Shown: positions 52,263 to 61,496, counted from the first letter of the stretch. The stretch: 64,000 nucleotides of DNA from Conexivisphaerales archaeon (GCA_038728585.1 JAVYTR010000002.1:164354-228353); one strand, 5' to 3'. Translations and numbers: made by a program. The notes: generated from the letters alone by a model not told the origin.

Positions 52263-53855
52263 TTAAGGCTTCTGGCTTTGGCTTTCTTCAGTTGCTTTGG
52301 TTGCACCTGATTGTGTGCTTTCTGTTGCTGCTGGGCCTGTTGGAATGCCTGTTGGTACTTGAACTGTAACTCCCCTTTTAGGTATAACAGCACTCAGCGC
52401 TGCAGTTATCACAAGGTTGAGGGCAAGAACTAATATCCCTATGTACATGCTGCCAAGTGGAGTAGGATAGAGAGTTGTAGTTATCTTTCCGAAATGATTT
52501 GCCTGGAGCACCATGTAAAGCCCAGCGATTATCGATATGGCTGTACCTGTGAATATAGCCTCTTTCTTGAACCAGTCCGTGTAGAGAGCTAGAAAAACAG
52601 CAGGAAGTATCTGTATGATGACTATCGCTCCCACAAGGTAAAATTGAAGGGCGTATGTTGCAGGTATTGCGAAGACTACAGCTAATGCCACGAATTTGAA
52701 TACAGCTGATGCCCACTTTGCAATCGTTGCTTCTCCTTTTTCTGTCAGGTTTGGCTTGAATTCCTTGATAACATTTCTTGCTATGAGGTTGCCCTGAGCT
52801 ATAGCCATCACAGCAGCGGGAACAAGCCCTCCTATGAATATGCCCAGAAGAGAAAGCCCGGCCAGCCATGGAGGCAGTTGAGTTATGACCAGAGATGGTA
52901 TAACATAGATCCCCCTGCTAGCAGCAGGAAAGTTTGACAGGAAGTTAACCGCAGCAGGCACTTTGTTGACCAGTATGCCAAGCATGTCACCCAAAGCTAG
53001 AGGTATTGCATAAAGAACTGCCAGAGAAAAGCCTGTCCTGAGTTTCTTCGCGCTCTGTGCTCCCAGAGCTGCGTTTACATTGTGTGGCCATAGATATGCT
53101 GAGACAACAACTCCAAGCATACTGGTTGAGAAGGCTGCAGCAAGCGATGGGCTCATCGTGAAGTATTTTGACGGTAGGCTTTGCATTCCGTTGGAGAATC
53201 CTCCGACAGCAGATATAGTGACTGCTATCACTGCTATTAGAGCTATCCAGACCAGTATATCTTTCATCACCGCACCCAGTGTAGCTCCTCTCAAGCCGCT
53301 GGTGTATGTGAAGCCAGCCAGTATAAGAAATGCAATGACTAGTGAAATCTCTTCTATCTGGCTAGATGTTACTGTGCCCAGAAGCATGCTTGCTAGTACT
53401 GCCTGCAGTCCTGTGATCTGAAGGGCTATGTATGGCACCAGAGCAAAGATACCTATCAGCGCTATGAATACAGGTAAGGCTCTTCCGCCAAACTTGTCCT
53501 TGACGAAGTCTGACGCAGTGACGTAGCCTCTATCTTTAGCCCTCTGCCACAGCTTTGGAACAAAGATCATGGCAAAAGTGAAGACCATCGCCTGATAGGC
53601 AACTCCGAAGAACCCGTAGGCCCCTGATATGTACACAGAGGATGGGATGGCTAGAATTGAATATGCTGTGTACCAGTCAGCGCCCTGCAGGAAGAATGTG
53701 AGTACAGCCCCCAGTTTTCTTCCTGCAAGAGCCCAATCCCACAGCTGATCCAGATTCCCCTTTCTGAACCTGGCTCCGTAGAAACCCAGAATGACGAATA
53801 TGGCGAAGAGAACAACGAAGACAGAAGTCATTTCTGTAAACGACGTCGGGTCCAT
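52263..53855 (-). CDS. Sodium:solute symporter (SSS family)
   Basis: The 530-residue protein has about 13 membrane helices. The N-terminal TM1 follows MDPTSFTEM; GAYGFFGVAYQAM, the TM5 region TYTSGLRGATLGAVMKDILVW, and YLWPHNVNAALGAQSAKKLR are typical of SSS transporters for pantothenate, proline or monocarboxylates. The C-terminal tail is rich in Thr, Gln and Ser. The start at 53855, 7 bases after the DUF3311 gene stop, is preferred over an ATG inside that gene. The pair is a common SSS-DUF3311 unit. Confidence 0.9.
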   Translation of the reverse strand: MDPTSFTEMTSVFVVLFAIFVILGFYGARFRKGNLDQLWDWALAGRKLGAVLTFFLQGADWYTAYSILAIPSSVYISGAYGFFGVAYQAMVFTFAMIFVPKLWQRAKDRGYVTASDFVKDKFGGRALPVFIALIGIFALVPYIALQITGLQAVLASMLLGTVTSSQIEEISLVIAFLILAGFTYTSGLRGATLGAVMKDILVWIALIAVIAVTISAVGGFSNGMQSLPSKYFTMSPSLAAAFSTSMLGVVVSAYLWPHNVNAALGAQSAKKLRTGFSLAVLYAIPLALGDMLGILVNKVPAAVNFLSNFPAASRGIYVIPSLVITQLPPWLAGLSLLGIFIGGLVPAAVMAIAQGNLIARNVIKEFKPNLTEKGEATIAKWASAVFKFVALAVVFAIPATYALQFYLVGAIVIIQILPAVFLALYTDWFKKEAIFTGTAISIIAGLYMVLQANHFGKITTTLYPTPLGSMYIGILVLALNLVITAALSAVIPKRGVTVQVPTGIPTGPAATESTQSGATKATEESQSQKP

Positions 53856-53862
53856 AGCTGTG

Positions 53863-54069
53863 TCAGACCTCCTTCGTTTCGGTCTCTTCCCCTGCTGCCT
53901 GTGTATAGACAAGCAGAAGGATTGTTGTTATTGCATACCAGACCAGAACCCACCAGTAGAAGAATGGAATGCCAAGTACAGTCGGTTGAACGAAGTTGTA
54001 CCAAGGCCAGACATATGCTGCGAAGACTATGACTACTACTGCTGCCAACAGAGCACTTTTGTTGGCCAT
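53863..54069 (-). CDS. DUF3311-type small membrane partner of the symporter
   Basis: The 68-residue protein has two membrane helices (about 8-25 and 34-57) with a WPWYNFVQPTVLGIPFFYWW stretch between them and a Glu/Thr-rich tail. This is the form of DUF3311 proteins encoded directly ahead of SSS symporters, where they are thought to act as a small subunit. A CTTTTAAG element at 54093-54100 lies 24-31 bases upstream of the ATG. Confidence 0.82.
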   Translation of the reverse strand: MANKSALLAAVVVIVFAAYVWPWYNFVQPTVLGIPFFYWWVLVWYAITTILLLVYTQAAGEETETKEV

Positions 54070-54193
54070 TGCAGCCTTGCGTGCAATACTAGCTTAAAAG
54101 CTTTTTTAATTGCGTAGAATTAAGAATTTTTGCTTGTTTAATCTATCAAAAAATATTATTTTCATCAAAAATATTTCCATTTTTATTCCTCAA

Positions 54194-55468
54194 TCATAGG
54201 TGTCTTAGCTGGGGACCCATGTAAAGCTGCCTTGGCCTTGTTATACCCTGCTCCTTATCAAGTATCTGTTCCTGCCACTGTGCAAGCCAGCCTGCCATTC
54301 TGGCTACTGAAAAGAGGACTGTGAACATTGAGGTTGGGAAGCCCATAGACTGGTAGATAAGGCCAGAGTAGAAGTCAACGTTAGGGTAAAGCTTTCTGCT
54401 GGTGAAGTACTCATCTGATAGGGCTATCCTCTCCAGTTCAAGCGCTATGTCCAGCAAGGGGTTCTTGCCAGTAACCTCAAACACTTTATATGCCAGCTCT
54501 TTTATTATCTTTGCCCTCGGGTCATAGTTCTTGTAGACCCTGTGCCCAAACCCGTAAAGAAGTTTCTTCCTTGCATGAACCTGCTCGAGGTACTCTGGTA
54601 TCTTATCCTTGCTTCCTATCTCCTGTAGCATCCTGACAACAGCTTCGTTCGCTCCGCCATGCAAGGGTCCGTATAAAGCTGCAGCTGCTGCAGCTGCAGC
54701 ACTGTAGGGGTCTGCGTGAGAACTGCCAACTGTTCTCATTGCAGTTGTGCTGCAGTTCTGTTCGTGGTCTGCATGGAGAATGAATAGAACATCAAGTGCC
54801 TTCGCTAGGACTGGGTCAGGGTCATACTTTGTCGAAGGAGACGGCTTGAAGAGCATGTTCAAAAAGTTGGAAGTATAGTCAAGGTCGTTGTCAGGGTAGA
54901 TGTATGGCATGCCAAGTGAATGCTTGTATGCCAGTGCTGCTATAGTCGGCATCTTACCAAGAAGCCTGTAAGTCTGCTTGGTTCGTGATTCCTCGTTGAA
55001 TATATCCTTGGCATCGGGGTAAAACGTGGATAGTGCACCTAGCGTTCCCACAACTATGCCCATAGGATGTGCGTCATGATGGAAGCCTTCGATGAACTTC
55101 TTTATGTTTTCGTGAACCATGGTGTGCATAGTTATGTTGTTTACCCATTCCTTCAGCTGAGTTTTGGTTGGCATTTCTCCATAAATCAGCAGATAGGCTA
55201 CCTCAAGGAAGGTTGAATTGGTTGCTAATTCCTCTATCGGGTATCCTCTGTAGCGAAGTATACCCTTCTCCCCGTCTATGAAAGTTATAGAGCTCTTGCA
55301 GGATGCTGTGTTAACAAGGCCAGGGTCGTAGGAAACAAGACCAAAGTCATCATCAGAGACCTTGATCTGCTTCAGGTCTATCGCCTTTATTGCGCCATTT
55401 TCGATAGGAATTTCATACACCTTTCCTGTTCTGTTGTCTGTAACAGTCAGACTTTCTTTCTGGGCCAT
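54194..55468 (-). CDS. gltA: Citrate synthase
   Basis: The 424-residue enzyme condenses acetyl-CoA with oxaloacetate. The substrate His is in GPLHGGANEAVVRML and the catalytic His in GFGHRVYKNYDPRAK, with the DHEQNCSTTAMRTVGSSHADPY segment between. The N-terminus has the ITFIDGEKGILRYRGYPIEELA signature. I chose the ATG at 55468, with a GGAAAG sequence just upstream, over a GTG three codons earlier. It may also act on propionyl-CoA. Single gene. Confidence 0.94.
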   Translation of the reverse strand: MAQKESLTVTDNRTGKVYEIPIENGAIKAIDLKQIKVSDDDFGLVSYDPGLVNTASCKSSITFIDGEKGILRYRGYPIEELATNSTFLEVAYLLIYGEMPTKTQLKEWVNNITMHTMVHENIKKFIEGFHHDAHPMGIVVGTLGALSTFYPDAKDIFNEESRTKQTYRLLGKMPTIAALAYKHSLGMPYIYPDNDLDYTSNFLNMLFKPSPSTKYDPDPVLAKALDVLFILHADHEQNCSTTAMRTVGSSHADPYSAAAAAAAALYGPLHGGANEAVVRMLQEIGSKDKIPEYLEQVHARKKLLYGFGHRVYKNYDPRAKIIKELAYKVFEVTGKNPLLDIALELERIALSDEYFTSRKLYPNVDFYSGLIYQSMGFPTSMFTVLFSVARMAGWLAQWQEQILDKEQGITRPRQLYMGPQLRHL

Positions 55469-55582
55469 CTGAATCACTTTCCTGATGTTTCAATCAGATT
55501 TACGTAAAAAACAGGTCTGTTCATTAAAATCGGAATGAGATAAGGCGAGACAGAATTTAAGCGTTTCGACATTTGTCGAACA

Positions 55583-56653
55583 TCAGGTTGATACTATGAC
55601 TGGTTGGTATCTACCCTTCTTATGGGCTTCGGAGAGACCTGCAGTGTAGGGTGGATAGATTATTCCCCTGTCAGTTATGAGAGCTGTGACCAGCTCTGGA
55701 GGGGTTATATCGAATGCTGGGTTAAAGACCTTTATTCCCTTTGGAGCTATTCGTCTGCCCTTTATCATTTCAACCTCGAGCGGATTCCTCTGCTCGATCT
55801 TGACCTCAGGTAAAGTTGTATCCATATCAACAGAGGACCAGGGCATGGCTGAGTAAAATGGAATCCTATGTCTCTCAGCAAGCACTGCCACTTGGTATGT
55901 ACCTATCTTATTCACAACATGGCCATCACTCAGAACTCTATCGGCACCAACTATAACCTTGTCGACCATGCCCAACGACATTGTGTAGCCTATCATGGTA
56001 TCTGAAATCAAAGTGACATCTATCCCATCCTTCATCAATTCATACGCAGTCAGCCTGGCACCTTGCAGTGCAGGTCTTGTTTCTGTTGCAATCACCTTTA
56101 CATTCTTCCCGTTTCTTATTGCGAACCTGACGGGAGCCAGAGCAGTTCCGTAATCGACTGTTGCTAGCGAACCTGCGTTGCAGTGGGTTAATACCGTATC
56201 ACCGTCTTCTATCAACTTCTCCCCGTATTCTCCGATCAGCTTCGACGTCTTTTCCTCATAGTTCATCAGTTCTACGGCTCTGGCGATTGCAGCCTCCTTT
56301 GCTTCCCCTGCACTTTTGACGTTTTGCAGAGCTTCGACCTCTCTCTCGAGAGCCCATCTCAGGTTGACTGCCGTAGGCCTTGCCGTTGCCAAATGCTCCT
56401 TGATAATGTTGGCTCTTTCCAGCACATCCTGCTTTGTTGAATATGTATTGTTCCGCAGGTCCAGGGCCAGACCAAAGGCAGCTACGACACCTATCAGAGG
56501 CGCACCTCTTACTGTCATATTTCTTATCGCCTCAAAAGCATCTTCTGCGTTTCTTATCTCAACCCATCTGGTTCTTGTAGGTAGCAACCTCTGATCTAGT
56601 ACCAGCAGCCTCTTGCCGTTCCACTTGATCGGTCTCAACGTTTGATATGCCAA
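55583..56653 (-). CDS. mtnA: S-methyl-5-thioribose-1-phosphate isomerase family protein
   Basis: The 356-residue protein has the aldose-ketose isomerase motifs of MtnA: RTRWVEIRNAEDAFEAI (N-terminal), MTVRGAPLIGVVAAFGLAL, the catalytic Cys in LTHCNAGSLATVDYGTAL and the catalytic Asp in VIVGADRVLSDGHVVNKIGTYQ. It converts methylthioribose-1-phosphate to the ribulose form in methionine salvage. Archaeal homologues can also isomerise ribose-1,5-bisphosphate in nucleoside degradation, but such enzymes are normally a separate subgroup. Divergent from psmA. Confidence 0.88.
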   Translation of the reverse strand: MAYQTLRPIKWNGKRLLVLDQRLLPTRTRWVEIRNAEDAFEAIRNMTVRGAPLIGVVAAFGLALDLRNNTYSTKQDVLERANIIKEHLATARPTAVNLRWALEREVEALQNVKSAGEAKEAAIARAVELMNYEEKTSKLIGEYGEKLIEDGDTVLTHCNAGSLATVDYGTALAPVRFAIRNGKNVKVIATETRPALQGARLTAYELMKDGIDVTLISDTMIGYTMSLGMVDKVIVGADRVLSDGHVVNKIGTYQVAVLAERHRIPFYSAMPWSSVDMDTTLPEVKIEQRNPLEVEMIKGRRIAPKGIKVFNPAFDITPPELVTALITDRGIIYPPYTAGLSEAHKKGRYQPVIVST

Positions 56654-56760
56654 GCTGACTACTTTAAAAGATTTGACCTATTGTCATAATCAGATCCAAA
56701 AGGAGCGAAGGAGTTAAAAAGGCGTTCAAAATAGGATTAACGAATCGGTGTATTAACTGA

Positions 56761-57492
56761 ATGTTTGCTCCACAAGCAGGATATGACAGAGCCTTAACCA
56801 TATTCTCCCCTGATGGTAGGTTGTATCAGGTAGAGTATGCGATTGAGACTGTGAGAAGAGGTACACTTGCAGTAGGTATAAAGTGCAAAGAGGGAGTTGT
56901 GCTTTGTGCAGAGGAGAAGGTGAGAAAACTCCAGACTGAAGGTTTGAGCCAGAAGCTCTTCCAGGTTGATGACCATATAGGAATAGCAGCAGCAGGCTAT
57001 GTGCCTGATGCTAGAGTGCTTGTAGATAATGCAAGAGTCTATGCCCAGAACAACAGGCTGATATACGATGAGGCTGTTGACGTGGAGGGTGTAGCCAGGA
57101 AGCTCGGAGACATGGCACAGCAGTTCACCCAGTATGCAGGAGTAAGACCGTTTGGTGTTTCGTTAATAATTGCAGGAGTTGATGAACAGCCGGCCATCTT
57201 CGTCACAGACCCGAGCGGGACATACCTTGGCTATGATGCCGTTGCAATAGGGGGAGGAAGCGACCAGGTAAACGAATTCCTTGAGCAGAACTACAAGATG
57301 GACATGACTCTGGAACAGGCGATCGAAATGGCTATCGCTAGTGTCAAAAAGGCAGGGGAAGAGAAGGCAGAACCAAAGCACATCAAAGTTGCAACCATAG
57401 ATATAAAGACAAAGAAGATGCGAACTCTTTCTGAAGAAGAAGTAAATTCATATCTGGCAAAGGTTTCGGGAACGAAGGGGCAGCAGAGTTAG
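56761..57492 (+). CDS. psmA: Proteasome subunit alpha
   Basis: The 243-residue subunit forms the outer rings of the 20S proteasome and gates entry of proteins. The alpha-type N-terminal helix and signature YDRALTIFSPDGRLYQVEYA (about 9-28) are intact, with no propeptide, as expected. A GTTAAAAAGG element lies about 35-45 bases upstream. The stop codon lies inside a GTTA tandem repeat. It opens the superoperon with SBDS and the exosome, the usual archaeal arrangement. Confidence 0.96.
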   Translation: MFAPQAGYDRALTIFSPDGRLYQVEYAIETVRRGTLAVGIKCKEGVVLCAEEKVRKLQTEGLSQKLFQVDDHIGIAAAGYVPDARVLVDNARVYAQNNRLIYDEAVDVEGVARKLGDMAQQFTQYAGVRPFGVSLIIAGVDEQPAIFVTDPSGTYLGYDAVAIGGGSDQVNEFLEQNYKMDMTLEQAIEMAIASVKKAGEEKAEPKHIKVATIDIKTKKMRTLSEEEVNSYLAKVSGTKGQQS

Positions 57493-57507
57493 TTAGTTAG
57501 TTAGTTA
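57488..57507. repeat. GTTA tandem repeat (five units) over the psmA stop codon
   Basis: Five perfect GTTA units begin inside the last codons of psmA and supply TAG stop codons in all three frames within about 12 bases. Confidence 0.85.
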
Positions 57508-57536
57508 TTAGATAATTAATTCAGAGTTCATTCGAA

Positions 57537-58295
57537 GTGTCGATATCGTTAAACCAACCGTTTATAACTCTGTGTCTTGGAGAGATATACAGCGAGAAGG
57601 TGGAGTTGACAGATAAGATAACCACCGTCCGTTTGACGGTGGGCGGGGATAAGTTTGAGATCCTCGTCAAGGCGGACGCAGCCCTGAACTACAAGCAGGG
57701 GAAGAAGCTCGAATTGAGTCAGGTGCTGGCCGCGGACGAGATATACACAGATGCGTCTAAAGGTGATAGAGCATCGTCTGAAAAGCTGAAGAAAGCTTTC
57801 CATACCGATTCTTTTGTTCAGGCTGCTCAGATCATTCTCCAGAAAGGGGAGCTGCAGCTGACTACAGAGCAGAGACACAGAATGATAGAAGACAAGAAGA
57901 AGCAGATCATAAACCTGATATCAAAGAATTACGTTGACCCAAAGACTAACCTGCCACATCCAACCATAAGGATAGAGCAAGCAATGTCTCAGGTCAAAAT
58001 GCCGATTGACCCGATGAAGCCTGCAGAGGAGCAGGCCAAAGCCATAATCGAGCAGCTGAGGCTTATCCTGCCTCTCAAGACTGGCAACGTAAAGCTCAGG
58101 GTGAAGGTGGATGCAATCTATGCGCCCCAGGTGATAGGAGTGCTGAAGAGTTTTGGCAACATACAGAAGGAAGATTGGAGAGCTGACGGAGGTCTGGAAG
58201 CTCTTATAGAGATTCCCGTTGCAACTCAAAGGGCTCTGCTCGATAGATTGGCAGCAACCACAAAGGGTAACGTGCAGGCTACGCCTGTTGAATGA
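57537..58295 (+). CDS. Ribosome maturation protein SBDS family
   Basis: The 252-residue protein has the three-domain SBDS layout: an N-terminal FYSH domain (about 1-90, with KFEILVKADAALNYKQGKK), a helical middle including TEQRHRMIEDKKKQIINLISKNYVDPKTNLPHP, and a C-terminal ferredoxin-like domain. It helps release the anti-association factor aIF6 from the large ribosomal subunit. It uses a GTG start and sits between psmA and rrp4, its conserved place in many archaea. Confidence 0.93.
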   Translation: MSISLNQPFITLCLGEIYSEKVELTDKITTVRLTVGGDKFEILVKADAALNYKQGKKLELSQVLAADEIYTDASKGDRASSEKLKKAFHTDSFVQAAQIILQKGELQLTTEQRHRMIEDKKKQIINLISKNYVDPKTNLPHPTIRIEQAMSQVKMPIDPMKPAEEQAKAIIEQLRLILPLKTGNVKLRVKVDAIYAPQVIGVLKSFGNIQKEDWRADGGLEALIEIPVATQRALLDRLAATTKGNVQATPVE

Positions 58296-58321
58296 TTTAG
58301 ATGATAAATTGGTGAATTGAA

Positions 58322-59044
58322 TTGGTCAAAGTGCAGAGAAAGTTTGTGGTTCCGGGTGACCTGATAATAAGAGCCGACATTAGGCCCCCACCGAATACAT
58401 ACAGGATGGGAGATGCCATCTATTCGCTCAAAGTCGGCCTTTCGGAAGTAGAGGGAAGGAATGTCAGGGTGATACCTCTTGCAGGAAAATATGTCCCCAG
58501 GATTGATGATACAGTTATAGGTGTAGTAATAGACATGAATGCTTTTGCATGGATTGTCGATATCAATTCGTTCTTCCCTGCATATCTGCCTGCATCAGAT
58601 GTATTTGGCAAGAGATATTCACCCGAAATGATCGACCTCTCAAGGAAGTTCGACATTGGTGACGTCATACTAGCCAGAATAGCTGCGTTTGACAGGTCGA
58701 AAGACCCCATGCTGACTGTTTCAGGACCGAAGCTTGGGAGGCTCAGTTCAGGGCATCTGGTGAAGATATCGCCTGTCAAGGTTCCAAGGTTGATAGGACG
58801 CAAGGGGTCTATGTCAAAGATGATAGAGCATGCAACAGGGACAAGGCTGATTATAGGCCAGAATGGTGTGGTTGTGGTTACTGGCCCCCCCGACAAGATA
58901 CCTCTGGCAATAAAATCGATAGAGATGGTGGAAAGGGAGGCACATTTAGCAGGTCTCACTGAAGATGTGCAGAACTTTTTATCCAGGAAGCTGGGGGTAA
59001 AGGCGTCGTCGTTTGTCAACGAGCCTAGGGATCATGATGAGTGA
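58322..59044 (+). CDS. rrp4: Exosome RNA-binding subunit Rrp4
   Basis: The 240-residue cap subunit has an N-terminal domain (FVVPGDLI), an S1 domain (about 65-140, including GDVILARIAAFD) and a KH-type domain with GRKGSMSKMIEHATG. It binds RNA and feeds it into the Rrp41-Rrp42 ring. It starts at TTG, and its stop is directly followed by the GTG start of rrp41. Confidence 0.94.
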   Translation: MVKVQRKFVVPGDLIIRADIRPPPNTYRMGDAIYSLKVGLSEVEGRNVRVIPLAGKYVPRIDDTVIGVVIDMNAFAWIVDINSFFPAYLPASDVFGKRYSPEMIDLSRKFDIGDVILARIAAFDRSKDPMLTVSGPKLGRLSSGHLVKISPVKVPRLIGRKGSMSKMIEHATGTRLIIGQNGVVVVTGPPDKIPLAIKSIEMVEREAHLAGLTEDVQNFLSRKLGVKASSFVNEPRDHDE

Positions 59045-59773
59045 GTGAAATTGGGTAAACTGATAGACAAAAGAAATCTGAGAGTAGACGGAAGGAAACT
59101 TGATGAGCTGAGACCGATAAAGATACAGGTAGGGGTTTTGAAGAATGCGGATGGCTCAGCTTACATAGAATGGGGCAGAAACAAGATTATGGTAGGAGTC
59201 TATGGACCAAAGGAATGCCATCCAAAGCATATGGCCCTGCCTGACAGAGCGCTTCTCAAATGCAGGTACCATATGGCACCTTTTTCAGTCGATGAAAGAA
59301 AGCCTCCTCAGCCCTCAAGGAGGGAGATAGAGCTGTCAAAGATAATCAGAGAAGCTCTTTCTCCTGCGATAGTGCTCGAAGAATTTCCTAGGACTGCAAT
59401 CGAAATCTACGTAGAAGTGCTTCAATCAGACGGTAGCTCAAGGGTCGCTTCTATAACAGCTGCATCAGTCGCTCTGGCTGATGCTGGTATACCGATGAGA
59501 GATTTGGTTGCAGGCTGTGCTGTGGGCAAGGTTGATGGAAAGATAATTGCAGATGTTAGTGATATAGAAGATAAAGAAGGAGAGGTGGACCTGCCTGTGG
59601 CATACATGCCCAACCTCGACTTGGTTACACTGCTTCAGAGCGATGGAGCCCTCACTAAGGCCGAATTCGAAAAGGCATTCAAACTTGCGCTTGAGAAGTG
59701 CAGGTTCGTCTATGATATGCAAAGAAGTGCGCTTCTTGAAGGTTTCATGAAGACGAAGAGAGAGGTTGAGTGA
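59045..59773 (+). CDS. rrp41: Exosome exoribonuclease subunit Rrp41
   Basis: The 242-residue RNase PH-fold subunit is the catalytic partner of Rrp42. It has RVDGRKLDELRPIKIQ (about 11-26), the Arg-rich PQPSRREIELSK RNA- and phosphate-binding segment, and GKIIADVSDIEDKEGEVD containing the acidic active-site residues. It degrades RNA phosphorolytically. It begins with GTG right after the rrp4 stop and overlaps the region of the rrp42 start. Confidence 0.95.
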   Translation: MKLGKLIDKRNLRVDGRKLDELRPIKIQVGVLKNADGSAYIEWGRNKIMVGVYGPKECHPKHMALPDRALLKCRYHMAPFSVDERKPPQPSRREIELSKIIREALSPAIVLEEFPRTAIEIYVEVLQSDGSSRVASITAASVALADAGIPMRDLVAGCAVGKVDGKIIADVSDIEDKEGEVDLPVAYMPNLDLVTLLQSDGALTKAEFEKAFKLALEKCRFVYDMQRSALLEGFMKTKREVE

Positions 59774-59778
59774 TATAT

Positions 59779-60612
59779 ATGTCTGCAGCGGAAAGAAAGC
59801 ATGAATTTGTTGATAGCATGAGAAGGGAACAGATACTCGGAGAGCTTTCGTTCGGAAGAAGGCTGGATGGCAGGAAGCTTGAAGACTACAGACCTATAGA
59901 AATACAGATAGGCCCCATAGTGAAGGCTGACGGCTCAGCGCTTGTAAAGGTCGGGAATACGACTGCTTTGGTAGGTGTTAAGGTTCAGGTTGGGAATCCT
60001 TTTCCTGATACACCAAATGAAGGCATTCTGACTGTCAACGCTGATGTCCTTCCCCTGGCTTCCCCTTACGAGGAGCCTGGACCTCCTGATGAAGATACGA
60101 TAGAGCTATCCAGAGTTGTTGACAGAGGAATAAGGGAATCACATATGCTTGATATGGAGTCTCTGGCCATTGTCGAAGGTAAGAAGGTGTACGCGGTTTA
60201 TGTAGATGTTACAGTGCTGGATGTGGATGGGAACCTCTTTGATGCTGTTTCGTATGCAGCTGTAGCAGCCCTTGCAACCACCAAATACAGGAAGGCTGAG
60301 GTAAAGGGAGACGAAGTGACCTTGACCGAAGACAGGGTGCAACTCAAGCCAAAGACCATTCCTGTCTCTGTCACAACCGCAAAGATAGGAGAGTTCCTTG
60401 TAGTCGACCCGAACGGGACGGAGGAGGCGGTTATGGATGCAAGACTGACTTTCACTTTTGACTCTAAAGGCAGGCTGTGTGCAACACAAAAGGGAGGGAC
60501 ATTCGGGTTCACTCCTGCAGAAATATTAAAGCAGGTGGAAGTTGCTAGGCTGAAGGCGGCGCAGAACAGAAAGTTACTGGAGAGTGCGATAAAAAATGCC
60601 AAGAAAAAGTAG
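59779..60612 (+). CDS. rrp42: Exosome subunit Rrp42
   Basis: The 277-residue RNase PH-like subunit completes the exosome ring with Rrp41 but lacks the catalytic acidic set. Signature segments are RRLDGRKLEDYRPIEIQIG (about 28-46), SALVKVGNTTALVGVKVQVG and ANVDVLP-type AVNADVLPLASPYEEPGPPD. The ATG at 59779 is preferred to a GTG three codons upstream that overlaps rrp41. Its end overlaps the start of the eL43 gene by 17 bases. Confidence 0.94.
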   Translation: MSAAERKHEFVDSMRREQILGELSFGRRLDGRKLEDYRPIEIQIGPIVKADGSALVKVGNTTALVGVKVQVGNPFPDTPNEGILTVNADVLPLASPYEEPGPPDEDTIELSRVVDRGIRESHMLDMESLAIVEGKKVYAVYVDVTVLDVDGNLFDAVSYAAVAALATTKYRKAEVKGDEVTLTEDRVQLKPKTIPVSVTTAKIGEFLVVDPNGTEEAVMDARLTFTFDSKGRLCATQKGGTFGFTPAEILKQVEVARLKAAQNRKLLESAIKNAKKK

Positions 60613-60808
60613 CCAGTCGTTAGCGGGTTTAGGAGCCAAGTATGGAGCTACCCTACGGAAGAGATATACCAGAATCTACAGGGAGCTCAAGAGCAAGAGG
60701 AGATGCCCCTCATGCGGTTCTCTCTCCTTCTCTAGAAAGGCTGTCGGGTTGTGGAGCTGCAGGAAGTGTGGCTACACATCGACAGGCGGAGCTTATTCAT
60801 ACGAATAG
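60596..60808 (+). CDS. rpl37ae: Large-subunit ribosomal protein eL43 (L37Ae)
   Basis: The 70-residue zinc-ribbon ribosomal protein starts MPRKSSQSLAGLGAKYG and has the metal pair CPSCG and CRKCG (about 42-46 and 58-62). Basic tail and length match archaeal L37Ae. The gene overlaps rrp42 by 17 bases and precedes pcc1, a conserved archaeal order. A separate rpoP gene, often found right after it, is absent here. Confidence 0.95.
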   Translation: MPRKSSQSLAGLGAKYGATLRKRYTRIYRELKSKRRCPSCGSLSFSRKAVGLWSCRKCGYTSTGGAYSYE

Positions 60809-60858
60809 AAAAGACAAAGCCTTCCTTGGCTGGAGAGGAGAAGCTAGAATTGAATTCT

Positions 60859-61107
60859 ATGCGTGAAGCTGACGTAAAGGTAAGTCTCAAGATACAAGTA
60901 AAAAGCGATAGGGATGTTGCAAGGAGTCTGGTCAAGGCTTTATCTCCAGATGTCAGTAAGGGTGAAGCGGTTAAAATCAGGACAGATGGTGAAGGTCTTT
61001 CGATAACAGCTGAAGGTACTAATATGCATGATTGCAGGAGATTGATAAGACATTATCTAACCCTTTTAAGCATGGCTGAAGAGACTATAAGAGTGGTAAG
61101 TAAGTGA
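60859..61107 (+). CDS. pcc1: KEOPS complex subunit Pcc1-like protein
   Basis: The 82-residue protein starts MREADVKVSLKIQVKSDRDV and has the alternating strands and the LVKALSPD helix typical of Pcc1 (about 80 residues), with a C-terminal long helix RRLIRHYLTLLSMAEETIRV. Pcc1 dimerises the KEOPS complex that makes t6A in tRNA. An in-frame TTG at 60850 with a GAGGAG sequence before it is another possible start. The weak sequence conservation of Pcc1 limits certainty, but its place in the operon agrees. Confidence 0.78.
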   Translation: MREADVKVSLKIQVKSDRDVARSLVKALSPDVSKGEAVKIRTDGEGLSITAEGTNMHDCRRLIRHYLTLLSMAEETIRVVSK

Positions 61108-61113
61108 CCCCTG

Positions 61114-61491
61114 ATGAGTGAAACCAACGTACCCCCCTGGTTGCAGGAACAGCTTGCCAAGTATGAGCAGCTCAGGCAGACACTCCAGACGGTTCTGGCT
61201 CAAAAGCAGCAGCTTGAAGCAGAGCTTGCAGATACTGAAAGAGCAATAGAAGAGCTCCGGAAGGCATCGCCTGATGCCACAACATACAAGATAGCTGGAT
61301 CAATTCTTGTGAAGGTGCCGAAGGACGAGCTCCTCAAGGAAATGGAGGAGAAGAAGGAGCTTACGAATACTAGGGTGATGGTTCTGTCGAAGCAGGAGCA
61401 GAGGCTTCAGGCCAACATTCAGGAGCTTCAGAATAAGATACAGGAGATGCTTAAACCCAAGCAGGAACAGCCGCAGGGTAGTTCAGGCTGA
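61114..61491 (+). CDS. pfdB: Prefoldin subunit beta
   Basis: The 125-residue coiled-coil protein has two long heptad helices (about 10-55 and 75-118) joined by a hairpin with YKIAGSILVKVPKDELL, the prefoldin beta signature. It holds unfolded proteins as part of an alpha2-beta4 hexamer and hands them to the chaperonin. It follows pcc1 by six bases. Confidence 0.92.
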   Translation: MSETNVPPWLQEQLAKYEQLRQTLQTVLAQKQQLEAELADTERAIEELRKASPDATTYKIAGSILVKVPKDELLKEMEEKKELTNTRVMVLSKQEQRLQANIQELQNKIQEMLKPKQEQPQGSSG

Positions 61492-61496
61492 AACTG

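Noticed and set aside
58420..59019. A 199-residue minus-strand frame inside rrp4
   Set aside because: Antisense shadow of a conserved gene, with no independent promoter.
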